Source of the DNA: Nitrospinota bacterium | GTDB lineage: Bacteria > UBA8248 | NCBI GenBank assembly: GCA_011523725.1 | Contig: WTGD01000427.1 | Location: forward strand, 1 to 8,707 | Direction of reading: 5' to 3' | DNA: 8,707 bases | Shown here: piece by piece, positions 1 to 6,237 of the stretch | Layout: the number at the start of each line of letters is the position of its first letter | Numbering within the stretch: position 1 is the stretch's first letter | The notes under the pieces: generated by a model | What the model was told of the DNA's origin: nothing | The model's database searches: none | Seen by the model: only the letters and a program-made list of their open reading frames with translations | Position numbers and translations under genes: made by a program

Positions 1-2
1 GA

Positions 3-56
3 GAAAACCTGGGCGCGGATTCAGGCAGCTTGATTGATATAGGAATACCACAATGA
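3..56 (+). other. Window edge; possible 3' end of an upstream gene
   Basis: All three forward frames are open at the left edge. The frame starting at base 3 reads 17 codons and stops with TGA at 54-56, giving an ATGA overlap with the ATG of the Nudix gene at 53. That is a common arrangement for co-transcribed genes. The other two frames stop at 31-33 and 35-37 and would also leave short, plausible gaps. With so few codons I cannot say which frame, if any, is coding, and no family is recognisable. Confidence 0.2.
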
Positions 57-481
57 AGCGAAACAGATTTCATCTGGCCGGGGCCGTGCCCTGGCGAAAG
101 ACCAAAGATGGGCTGGAAATCCTCCTCATCACGGCGCGCGACAGGCCCTTGGACAACGAGAATTTCTGGTGGATCGTGCCCCAGGGCGGCGTGGAGCCGG
201 GGCAGACCGCTCAGGAGGCCGCCATCGCCGAAACCTGGGAGGAAGGCGGCGTTCGCGGTGTGGCGTCAGAAGAGCCCTTTGCGCGTTATGAATACGACAT
301 CGGCGCGGGAAGGTGCAAAGTCGACATCTTCGAAATCGAGGTCGAAATCGTTGAGGACGACTGGCCCGAGAGCCACGAGCGAAGGCGCGTCTGGCTCTCT
401 CCCGAGGACGCCCTGGAAACCATTTCGGGCCAAACGCTTAGGAATATCCTGGAAAAATTCCTGCAGAGAAAGGGGATTTAG
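53..481 (+). CDS. Nudix hydrolase, DIPP-like, with a variant Nudix box
   Basis: The 142-residue protein is the size of a single Nudix domain, a family that hydrolyses nucleoside diphosphates linked to another group X using a metal bound by the Nudix box. The N-terminal strand (about residues 7-28) leads into FWWIVPQGGVEPG and then the box at about 45-67. The core glutamates E60, E63 and E64 are present. The first conserved Glu is Gln (Q51), and the Arg of the REUXEE core is Ala (A59). The C-terminal part (DDWPE, ERRRVWLSPEDALE, then a helix) resembles proteins related to diphosphoinositol polyphosphate hydrolases and diadenosine polyphosphate hydrolases. The ATG has AGGA at 41-44, 8 nt upstream. 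The gene ends against the methyltransferase gene on the other strand, overlapping it by 4 bases. The family is certain; the substrate is unknown, and the two changes could reduce or redirect activity. Confidence 0.9.
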   Translation: MKRNRFHLAGAVPWRKTKDGLEILLITARDRPLDNENFWWIVPQGGVEPGQTAQEAAIAETWEEGGVRGVASEEPFARYEYDIGAGRCKVDIFEIEVEIVEDDWPESHERRRVWLSPEDALETISGQTLRNILEKFLQRKGI

Positions 482-1173
482 GGCTTTCGCGCCGCGATAA
501 GCGCCCGATTGAAGTGCAGATACAAGGGCGCGGCCAAAAAACCGGCAGCCTTAAGCCACCCGAGTTGCTCATCCAGACTTGCGGGGTAATCCTCCTTCGA
601 GTCGTAGCGTTCTCGATACTCGTTAAAAGTCATCGGCGCATCCGTTCGCCGGTTCAGACGATTCCACACGCATTCATATTCATCGCGCAGGTCGTCGAAG
701 CGTGGCTCGATCCGATCCAGGATATAGAAAACGCCTCTCGAATGCAGGAGACCGTACACTTTTTGGTAGACCGCTTGTTTGCTCTCGTGAGGAATCTCAT
801 GCAGGGCCTGGCTGCTGAAAACAGCTGAATAAGGCGTGTGGGGAAATTCGACCACCTCCAGATCGTTCATGTCGCCGAGAATCTGCTGGTATCTGCCATC
901 ATAAGCGCTAAGGCGCCCCGAGGCGAGCTTCAGCATTTCCTCTGAGTTATCGAGGCATACTACCCTGGCATGAGGCATGCGTTCGAAAATGAGGGTTTCC
1001 ACCTGCCCCGAGCCTGAGCCCAAATCCAGCAACCAGCCATCGTCCGGTCCCATGCCTTCGAGGAGGGTAATGAGTAAATCGAGTTGATTCGCCCGGTCGG
1101 GATTGTCACGCGCCGCGTTCACCGCGTCCCAGCTTTTGGCGAACCCCTCCTCCTCCCAGGCGTCTTTCGTCAT
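478..1173 (-). CDS. Class I SAM-dependent methyltransferase
   Basis: A 231-residue protein with a Rossmann-type methyltransferase core. Motif I is LLDLGSGSG (about 48-56), binding S-adenosylmethionine. The acidic end of strand 2 is in VVCLDNS (D75), and a further acidic residue lies in GDMND (D101). Motif IV is around SSQALHEIPH (about 120-129). The protein is soluble, with no signal peptide or membrane segment. Its acceptor is unknown; it looks like the broad Methyltransf_25/UbiE-like group. It is the last gene of the minus-strand lyase/PrpD operon. Its ATG overlaps the TGA of the preceding gene (TGATG), which suggests coupled translation. A TTG one codon upstream (1174-1176) is possible, but the Shine-Dalgarno sequence at 1181-1185 is better spaced for the ATG. 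Its link to the pathway is inferred only from position: it could modify a substrate, or just share the transcript. Confidence 0.85.
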   Translation of the reverse strand: MTKDAWEEEGFAKSWDAVNAARDNPDRANQLDLLITLLEGMGPDDGWLLDLGSGSGQVETLIFERMPHARVVCLDNSEEMLKLASGRLSAYDGRYQQILGDMNDLEVVEFPHTPYSAVFSSQALHEIPHESKQAVYQKVYGLLHSRGVFYILDRIEPRFDDLRDEYECVWNRLNRRTDAPMTFNEYRERYDSKEDYPASLDEQLGWLKAAGFLAAPLYLHFNRALIAARKP

Positions 1174-2549
1174 CAAGCGGCCTTACAAGCGCTCATCAAG
1201 GCGCTCGCGCCGGGCGCCTCCTCGAACCCCAAGACGGCCTCCACGGCGGAATCGACGTTACCCTCGGGCAGAACGCGGCTTGCGTTTCCCCGGAACTTGG
1301 CCTCCACGTCCGCCCATTCCATCGGGTTCTCGGGGTTGCCCCAGTTGACGGGTTCATCGCGCTCCAGGACGCGGCCGTCTTTGAGCGTCATCTTCACGCC
1401 GCCATGCAGGTATTTGGGAAACCTGTCCGATTCCACACCCGTGCACCTCACCTTTCCGGCCAGTTCGAGCACCTGCGCGTCGCCCAGATGTTCTTCCTCG
1501 AAATCATCGAGCGTGGCCCGGCCCTTCACCACGTTGACCGCCAGGCAAAAAGGCAGGCTGAATAGCGCCGCATACTGCGTGTTGGGCCTTCGCTTGTGCT
1601 CGATGGGCTCGCAAACGATATGGAGAATCGGCTCGGGCGTGATGGTCTCGATCTCATTGATCTCATCAATGGATATGCCCGTTTCATGAACCAGATGCTT
1701 TGCCGCGTCCATCGCCGCGTGATTGAAATGACAGCAGGGATAGGGTTTGAACGAAATCCGCAGTGTCTCCCATCGCTCTCCGAGTCCGCCCGCCAGGATT
1801 TCCGCATCGTAGGCCGGGTCGCTCAGATGCGTGGCGTATAGACCGAACCTGCCCTCCAGGACTTTCCGGGGGCCCATGAACCCGTGGCCTGCCATCTGGG
1901 CGGCGGTGACGCCCGCATGGGAGGCCCAACCAGGGTGAAAACGCTTCACCCAGCTTCCATCGTCGAGAAACTCCTGAATCCCCGCCGCCTGACTCCCGCA
2001 CACGCCGAATGCGTTGGCGATGGTTTCGGACGATTGGTTCATCAGACGTCCCATGATGGCCGCAGCCCCGAAGGCGCCGCATATCGGCGTGGCGTGATAG
2101 CCCTCGGCGTGAAACGCCCCCGGCACCGCGCCCCCGATTCTGGCGATGACCTCATAACCCCCCACCATGGCCGCCAGGATATCCCGACCGCTTGCGCTCA
2201 CTGCCTCGCCCGCGGCTAAGGCTGTTGGCACCACGCAGGCGCTCATATGGGTGATGGAATCCGTATGCGTGTCGTCGAAATCAAGCCCGTGCACGTAGCT
2301 TCCATTCACCATGGCGGCGTGCGCGACTGGCAGCCTGTCTCCGTAGCGCCAGACGGTGGCCTGTGGATTGCCTCCCCAATCGCGCGCCGTTTTCGTCACA
2401 GCGTCAGCATACGACTCTCGCGTCGCAGCCAGACCTATCCCCAAGGCGTCTAATAGATGAAGCTTTGCTTTCTCGATTACCTGCCCGGGAATGTCTTCGT
2501 AAGACAGACCGGCGGCGAAACGCGCCAGTTTGTCGCTCATCGTTTCCAT
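1173..2549 (-). CDS. MmgE/PrpD family protein (copy A, canonical motif)
   Basis: The 458-residue length is typical of MmgE/PrpD enzymes, which include 2-methylcitrate dehydratase and cis-aconitate decarboxylase. Visible hallmarks are HGLDFDDTH (87-95), H101 in ITHMS, H152 in GYHATPICG followed by an Ala-rich helix, K202 in VKRFHPG, and K268 in SFKPYPCCHFNH. These correspond in order and spacing to residues reported as catalytic in cis-aconitate decarboxylase (Asp, Thr, His, His, Lys, Lys; from memory). The N-terminal helical part and the C-terminal alpha/beta domain both appear complete. The ATG at 2549 has AGGAG at 2556-2560, 6 nt away; the next in-frame Met, three codons later, is less well placed. 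The gene lies 32 nt after copy B and overlaps the methyltransferase start. The family is certain. Dehydratase, decarboxylase or epimerase activity cannot be distinguished from sequence alone. Confidence 0.92.
   Translation of the reverse strand: METMSDKLARFAAGLSYEDIPGQVIEKAKLHLLDALGIGLAATRESYADAVTKTARDWGGNPQATVWRYGDRLPVAHAAMVNGSYVHGLDFDDTHTDSITHMSACVVPTALAAGEAVSASGRDILAAMVGGYEVIARIGGAVPGAFHAEGYHATPICGAFGAAAIMGRLMNQSSETIANAFGVCGSQAAGIQEFLDDGSWVKRFHPGWASHAGVTAAQMAGHGFMGPRKVLEGRFGLYATHLSDPAYDAEILAGGLGERWETLRISFKPYPCCHFNHAAMDAAKHLVHETGISIDEINEIETITPEPILHIVCEPIEHKRRPNTQYAALFSLPFCLAVNVVKGRATLDDFEEEHLGDAQVLELAGKVRCTGVESDRFPKYLHGGVKMTLKDGRVLERDEPVNWGNPENPMEWADVEAKFRGNASRVLPEGNVDSAVEAVLGFEEAPGASALMSACKAA
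1181..1185 (-). promoter_or_regulatory. Ribosome binding site deciding the methyltransferase start
   Basis: Read on the minus strand this is TAAGG. It lies 7 nt before the ATG at 1173 but only 4 nt before the alternative TTG at 1176. It sits inside the last codons of the upstream PrpD-family gene. Confidence 0.55.
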
Positions 2550-2581
2550 GTTCGTCTCCTGATCCTGAATCCGGCCCGGCC

Positions 2582-3946
2582 CTAGGCGAGATGCGCCACG
2601 AGAGCACCTATCGTTTCGATATCATCCAGACCCGAGGCGGCTTCCACCAACGCGTCCTGTGCATCGGGCGGAATCACGCCGCCCGTAATCTGCCTGAATT
2701 TCCCCGCCACCATGTCGAAATCCATTGGATCCTGAGGTGAGCCCTTGGGACCTGCGACACGGCTCTTTAGCTCACGTCCATCACGAGTGCGTATGGCCAC
2801 CTTGGCGGGAAAGGTCTTGGGGTATAGTTGCTCGATCTCGGGGTCCACCGTGAAGCGCGCACGCCTCGCGAGCGCTACGAGTTCGGGGTCGGCGATGCGC
2901 TCGGATGTGAACTGTCCGGGCCCCGCCTCCCCGTCGGTGAGCGCCACGGCGGCGCAATACTCGATGTTCATCTGCGCGCGGAGCGAACTCACCGGCTCAT
3001 AACGCCACGAGCACTGCTGTTTCACCACGCTGTGGTTCATGATCTCCATTTCCTGCACGTCATCCGGCGCGACGCCATGTTCCCTGCGCAGGGCAAGAAC
3101 GGCGTCGATGGTCGAATGCGTGCTTCCGCAACAGCAATAAGGCTTGAAAGAGACGCCTTCTGCCTCCCAATGTTCACCCAAATCCCTCGTCAGCGGTTCC
3201 GTCTCCCCGCAGCCGCTGAACACCCATAAGAACCCGCCGTCTTCGTACTCGAAAATCTCCGTGGGGCCTGTATAGCCCCCCTTAGCGAGCGAGGCGGCCA
3301 TCAAGCCGCTTTGGGCCGCACGGCCCGCGTGAAAGCGCTTCGTCTCGGAGCCATCGCACTGAAAAGCCCATGTCCCCGCCCCCTGGGTTCCTGCTAAGCC
3401 CAATGCATTGGCCGTCTGTTCAGGAGTCAAGTCCATCAGATGCGCAGCGGCGGCGGCAGCTCCAAATGGGCCGCACAGGCCCGTGAGATGAAACCCCCGC
3501 CGGCGCACTTCCAGGCAGTCGGCGGCAATGCTCGCGCGGATCATCGTTTCATAGCCCAAGGCGCAGGCGGTCATGAACGTCCTGCCGTCCGCGCCCATCT
3601 TCTCCGCCAGTGGATACGCGGCGGCGAACACCACCGCGCCTGGATGCAGCTTCGCGCCGCTGTGGTAATCATCGAGTTCAAACGCGTGCATCCAGGTACC
3701 CAGGCAAAGCGCAACAGGCCCCACCGGCCCGCGCCAGGCATCTTTCCAGAGGGTCGCTTCCGCGCTTCCTCCCTGCTCCCGGGCGAAGCGAGACAGGATT
3801 CGCCCCGACTCGGTAGTCGTGCCGTAGAGGCCGCAACCGACGGCGTCCAGGAAATACTTGCGCATTCCGGCGCGAAGGTTATCGGGCAAATCCTTATAGG
3901 AAGTCTCGCTGATGAATCGCGCGAGTTCGCGCGTTTGACCGCTCAT
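2582..3946 (-). CDS. MmgE/PrpD family protein (copy B, divergent active-site motif)
   Basis: A 454-residue, full-length MmgE/PrpD protein. The family landmarks lie almost exactly where copy A has them: LDD (91-93), H101 in KLHPG, H153 in GFHLTGLCG, K203 in TKRFHAG, and K268 in SFKPYCCCG. The first motif differs: HAFELDDYH (87-95) has Glu and Tyr where copy A has Asp and Thr. Overall it is clearly not a recent duplicate of copy A, since the sequences between motifs differ widely. It likely acts on a polar carboxylated substrate, as other family members do, but probably not the one used by copy A. The ATG at 3946 is preceded by a GAGG Shine-Dalgarno that overlaps the stop of the lyase gene, only 9 nt upstream, so the two are very probably translated from one mRNA and coupled. 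Confidence 0.92.
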   Translation of the reverse strand: MSGQTRELARFISETSYKDLPDNLRAGMRKYFLDAVGCGLYGTTTESGRILSRFAREQGGSAEATLWKDAWRGPVGPVALCLGTWMHAFELDDYHSGAKLHPGAVVFAAAYPLAEKMGADGRTFMTACALGYETMIRASIAADCLEVRRRGFHLTGLCGPFGAAAAAAHLMDLTPEQTANALGLAGTQGAGTWAFQCDGSETKRFHAGRAAQSGLMAASLAKGGYTGPTEIFEYEDGGFLWVFSGCGETEPLTRDLGEHWEAEGVSFKPYCCCGSTHSTIDAVLALRREHGVAPDDVQEMEIMNHSVVKQQCSWRYEPVSSLRAQMNIEYCAAVALTDGEAGPGQFTSERIADPELVALARRARFTVDPEIEQLYPKTFPAKVAIRTRDGRELKSRVAGPKGSPQDPMDFDMVAGKFRQITGGVIPPDAQDALVEAASGLDDIETIGALVAHLA

Positions 3947-3955
3947 CCTTTCACC

Positions 3956-4831
3956 TCATTCCCTGGGCAGATATTCCGCTTCTATGGCGTGATACGCGTC
4001 GTAATCGAGGAGTCGGTAGAGTTCTTTGCGCGTCATCATGTTTTCGAGATAATCCGCCATCGTGCCCTTTTCTTTGAGTTCATCAAGCAGCAATTCGCCC
4101 GCCTTGAGCATCGCGCGCATGATGCTCACCGGGAACAGGACGAGCTTATAACCCATCTCCTCGAAACCCGCTTTCGAGATATGGGGCGTCTTTCCGAACT
4201 CCGTCATATTGGCGAGCAGAGGCCCCGGGCAGCGCTCGGCGTACTCGGCGAATTCATCTCGCGTCTCGAGCGCCTCGATGAAGACGACGTCCGCCCCGGC
4301 ATCGAGCGCGGCGTTTCCGCGTTCGACGGCCTCATCCATCCCGTGGACATACTTGGCGTCGATTCGCGCCATGACGGCGAAATCCGGATCCTCACGATGG
4401 GCCACGGCAGCGCGGATTTTCCCGATAAACTCCTCACGGCTCACCACCTGTTTGCCGTCCAAATGGCCGCAGCGCTTGGGCAGCACCTGATCTTCAATTT
4501 GAATGCACGCAACGCCCGCCCTCTCGAAATCGCGCACCGTGCGCACTACGTTCACCGCGTTGCCGTAACCGGTATCCACGTCCACCACCAGTGGGATGTC
4601 CACGGCGTCGGCCATATACCTCGCGTTCATAAGCACTTCGCTGAATGACGCCAGGCCGTTGTCGGGCAATCCCGCCAAAGCGTTCACTACGCCCGCCCCG
4701 GACATGTAGACGGCCTCGAATCCTCTTGAAGCAATGAGCCTGGCCGTCAACGCATCATGCGCGCCGGGGACGATCGTCGCTCCCGGTCGTTCGAGAATTT
4801 TTCTGAATTTTTTTCGCACCGAATCGCCCAT
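3956..4831 (-). CDS. Isocitrate lyase/PEP mutase superfamily protein, PrpB-like
   Basis: From the ATG at 4831 the protein has 291 residues, close to the usual length of 2-methylisocitrate lyase, a TIM-barrel enzyme that splits its substrate into pyruvate and succinate. Visible features are SGAG (44-47), GLPD (54-57), the metal-binding VDVDTGYG (83-90), IEDQ (112-115), the lyase signature KRCGH (119-123, with the catalytic Cys at 121), MARIDA (154-159), and ANMTEFG (207-213). KRCGH separates it from PEP mutases. F184 before E186 matches the Phe of PrpB rather than the Trp of isocitrate lyase (from memory). The C-terminus (TRKELY, then DYDAYHAIE) also resembles PrpB. Dimethylmalate lyase or oxaloacetate hydrolase remain possible. 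An ATG at 4879 would add 16 residues but lacks a ribosome binding site. This is the first gene of the minus-strand operon. No methylcitrate synthase gene is in view, so a strict prpB assignment is not justified. Confidence 0.88.
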   Translation of the reverse strand: MGDSVRKKFRKILERPGATIVPGAHDALTARLIASRGFEAVYMSGAGVVNALAGLPDNGLASFSEVLMNARYMADAVDIPLVVDVDTGYGNAVNVVRTVRDFERAGVACIQIEDQVLPKRCGHLDGKQVVSREEFIGKIRAAVAHREDPDFAVMARIDAKYVHGMDEAVERGNAALDAGADVVFIEALETRDEFAEYAERCPGPLLANMTEFGKTPHISKAGFEEMGYKLVLFPVSIMRAMLKAGELLLDELKEKGTMADYLENMMTRKELYRLLDYDAYHAIEAEYLPRE

Positions 4832-4834
4832 GTG

Positions 4835-4843
4835 CCCTTCCTC
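4835..4843 (-). promoter_or_regulatory. Ribosome binding site deciding the PrpB-like start
   Basis: On the minus strand this reads GAGGAAGGG. Its AGGA lies 7 nt before the ATG at 4831. Nothing comparable precedes the upstream ATG at 4879, so the shorter protein is preferred. Confidence 0.65.
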
Positions 4844-4970
4844 GCCGGGAAAACTGATAATCCAAACGATGATTTCCATTCTCGCCGAACAGCATCTTTT
4901 CTTTGATCTACAACAACTTATCCACCGCCCTCACCTCAAGGCAGGCACCCTGTATTCTTCCACATCATCG

Positions 4971-4982
4971 GGCGGCGCCGCC
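4971..4982. repeat. 12-bp perfect palindrome in the divergent intergenic region
   Basis: GGCGGCGCCGCC equals its own reverse complement. It lies within a wider inverted repeat, TCGGGC (4968-4973) and GCCCGA (4986-4991), that could also form a hairpin. It sits about 22 bp upstream of the -35 box of the TPR gene and upstream of the PrpB-like operon, where an operator for a dimeric regulator could lie. In G+C-rich DNA such palindromes also arise by chance. The rest of 4832-5076 shows no gene, and I found no convincing minus-strand promoter in it. Confidence 0.3.
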
Positions 4983-5004
4983 ACAGCCCGAAGCCGATTT
5001 TTCC

Positions 5005-5035
5005 TTGACAAACAACCGAAAGGAAGTGGCATAAT
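5005..5035 (+). promoter_or_regulatory. Sigma70-type promoter for the TPR gene
   Basis: A perfect TTGACA (5005-5010) is followed after 19 nt by CATAAT (5030-5035), a five-of-six match to the -10 consensus. The spacer is a little longer than the ideal 17. Transcription would start near 5042, giving a leader of about 35 nt to the ATG at 5077. The surrounding bases are more A+T-rich than the neighbouring coding DNA. Confidence 0.6.
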
Positions 5036-5061
5036 TTCGATACATATCGGGGGTTCCTCCT

Positions 5062-5067
5062 GGAGAG
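5062..5067 (+). promoter_or_regulatory. Ribosome binding site deciding the TPR gene start
   Basis: GGAGAG ends 9 nt before the ATG at 5077. A TTG at 5068 is in frame but directly abuts this site, so it could not use it. The ATG is therefore the likely start. Confidence 0.6.
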
Positions 5068-5076
5068 TTGCACGAA

Positions 5077-5613
5077 ATGACGGATGAATTCGAAGATCTG
5101 AGTTTCGACGAAAAATATGAAGAAGAAGCAAAGGTCAACTCCGACCTCAAACGCGCTCTGGATCTTCTGAACGCAGGCGGCGCAGCCCACGCGAAAGGAG
5201 ACCTCGACAAGGCCATCGAGTTGTACCGGGACTCCATCGCCTACTACCCCACCGCGGACGCGCACACCTATCTGGGCTGGATGTACAGCAAGCAGGGACG
5301 CCTCGAAGAAGCCATCGAGGAGTGCCACATGGCCATCGAGGTCGACGATGAGTTCGGAAACCCCTACAACGACATCGGCTGTTATCTCATGCAGTTGGGC
5401 GAGCTCGACGAAGCGGCGAACTGGCTCGAGAAGGCGAAGTCCGCGCCGAGGTACGAACCGCGCCATTTCCCCTACATGAATCTGGGTCGCATCTACCTTC
5501 AGAAAAAAGAGTACGGCAAGGCGCAGGGCGAGATTTACGAGGCCATCAGGCGCGCCCCCGAAGCCGAGGGCCTGAAAAAGAATTTCCTGGAGTTAGTGTC
5601 GATGCTCAACTAG
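5077..5613 (+). CDS. Tetratricopeptide repeat (TPR) protein
   Basis: A 178-residue soluble protein with a very acidic N-terminus (about 1-20) followed by about four TPR units: roughly 28-61, 62-94, 95-129 and 131-162. Each shows the TPR pattern of small residues and aromatics, such as YLGWMYSKQGRLEEAIE, NDIGCYLMQLGELDEAA and MNLGRIYLQKKEYGKAQ. TPR proteins are scaffolds that bind other proteins; no catalytic domain, signal peptide or membrane segment is present. The gene is transcribed alone on the plus strand, from its own promoter to its own terminator, between two minus-strand operons. That suggests an independent function or regulation. Its partner is unknown. Confidence 0.9.
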   Translation: MTDEFEDLSFDEKYEEEAKVNSDLKRALDLLNAGGAAHAKGDLDKAIELYRDSIAYYPTADAHTYLGWMYSKQGRLEEAIEECHMAIEVDDEFGNPYNDIGCYLMQLGELDEAANWLEKAKSAPRYEPRHFPYMNLGRIYLQKKEYGKAQGEIYEAIRRAPEAEGLKKNFLELVSMLN

Positions 5614-5627
5614 AAATCCATCTACGA

Positions 5628-5656
5628 AAAAAGCCGGCCTCATGGGCCGGCTTTTT
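5628..5656. terminator. Bidirectional Rho-independent terminator
   Basis: GCCGGCC (5633-5639) pairs with GGCCGGC (5645-5651) around a 5-nt loop. The stem is extended by A-T pairs (5628-5632 with 5652-5656) to 12 bp. A T-rich tail follows on the plus strand (to about 5662), and the A-run before the stem supplies a T-run on the minus strand. It lies 14 nt after the TPR stop and 17 nt after the end of the single-cupin gene on the other strand, so it can end both transcripts. Confidence 0.9.
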
Positions 5657-5673
5657 CTTTTTACGTCAGAGGA

Positions 5674-6126
5674 CTAGCCGGGAATCTTGTCCCGAGTATC
5701 TTCTTCCATCCACTCGTTTTCCACATAGATGGTCTTGGCGGCGTCCCGGTTGGGACAATTGCCATAGGTGAAAACCAGTTCTGCGTCCTCGGTCTCGCTC
5801 GGGTTGTAGAGGCCGTGAATCTCGCCCGCCGCACAATAGACGAACGTGCCCGAGGGCACCGTGTGCTCTTCCCTGTCCTCTCCCATCCAGACGATGATCG
5901 GACCCTTGACGATGTAAAACGTCGCATCGCACACGTGGTAGTGCCTCTGGTTGCGGCCCTGGGGGGGAATGATGGTGCGCCCCATCGTGATGGTCTGCGT
6001 GCCCGTGGCGTGACTATCCACGCCCCATGCGATGATGAGGGGCGGCTCGTACTTCTTGTCCACGCCGATGGCCGTCGAATCGATGAGACACCAGCGCTGT
6101 TTCGTGGGTGCGGATATGGCTGACAT
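5674..6126 (-). CDS. Single-domain cupin protein
   Basis: A 150-residue protein with one cupin beta-barrel. Motif 1 is around RNQRHYHVCDA then FYIVKG, with H62 and H64. Motif 2 is GTFVYCAAGEIHGLYN (93-108), with H104 and N108. Three of the usual four metal ligands (His, His, His) are present, but the expected Glu after the HxH pair appears to be Ala or Thr (68-69), and the Pro of motif 2 is Ala. Cupins range from dioxygenases and isomerases to sugar- or ligand-binding proteins, so the activity is open. The start has a strong AAGGAG at 6132-6137, 5 nt before the ATG. It is the last gene of the right-hand minus-strand cluster, 111 nt after the hydrolase; that gap holds no gene and might carry a weak promoter. 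The bidirectional terminator follows. Confidence 0.88.
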   Translation of the reverse strand: MSAISAPTKQRWCLIDSTAIGVDKKYEPPLIIAWGVDSHATGTQTITMGRTIIPPQGRNQRHYHVCDATFYIVKGPIIVWMGEDREEHTVPSGTFVYCAAGEIHGLYNPSETEDAELVFTYGNCPNRDAAKTIYVENEWMEEDTRDKIPG

Positions 6127-6237
6127 GGAAGCTCCTTTTGATTGGAAACGATACCAAAATTCCCGTTCTCTCGAAGGTGGCCTAATCTAGTCGTTCGCTT
6201 CGCAGAGCGCAAGGGCAGAGTCGATATGTGTAAGGGA

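Noticed and set aside
3440..4648. 402-codon plus-strand open frame antisense to the PrpD B and lyase genes
   Set aside because: It lies opposite two clear family members, has no recognisable domain and is rich in His and Arg as expected from a shadow frame in G+C-rich DNA.
4832..4879. Longer start for the PrpB-like protein at 4879
   Set aside because: No ribosome binding site precedes it, and the extra 16 residues do not match the family N-terminus, whereas the ATG at 4831 has a strong site.
4832..5000. Minus-strand promoter for the PrpB-like operon
   Set aside because: A promoter is expected here, but the TTGAGG and TAAGTT candidates are only 13 nt apart and no other pair is convincing.
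4936..5466. 176-codon minus-strand open frame opposite the TPR gene
   Set aside because: The TPR repeats, promoter and terminator all support the plus strand; the Val-rich antisense product is a mirror artefact.
6184..6212. Possible minus-strand promoter (TTGCGC, 17-nt gap, TAGATT) before the single cupin
   Set aside because: Only three of six and four of six consensus bases match; too weak to list, though the spacing is right.
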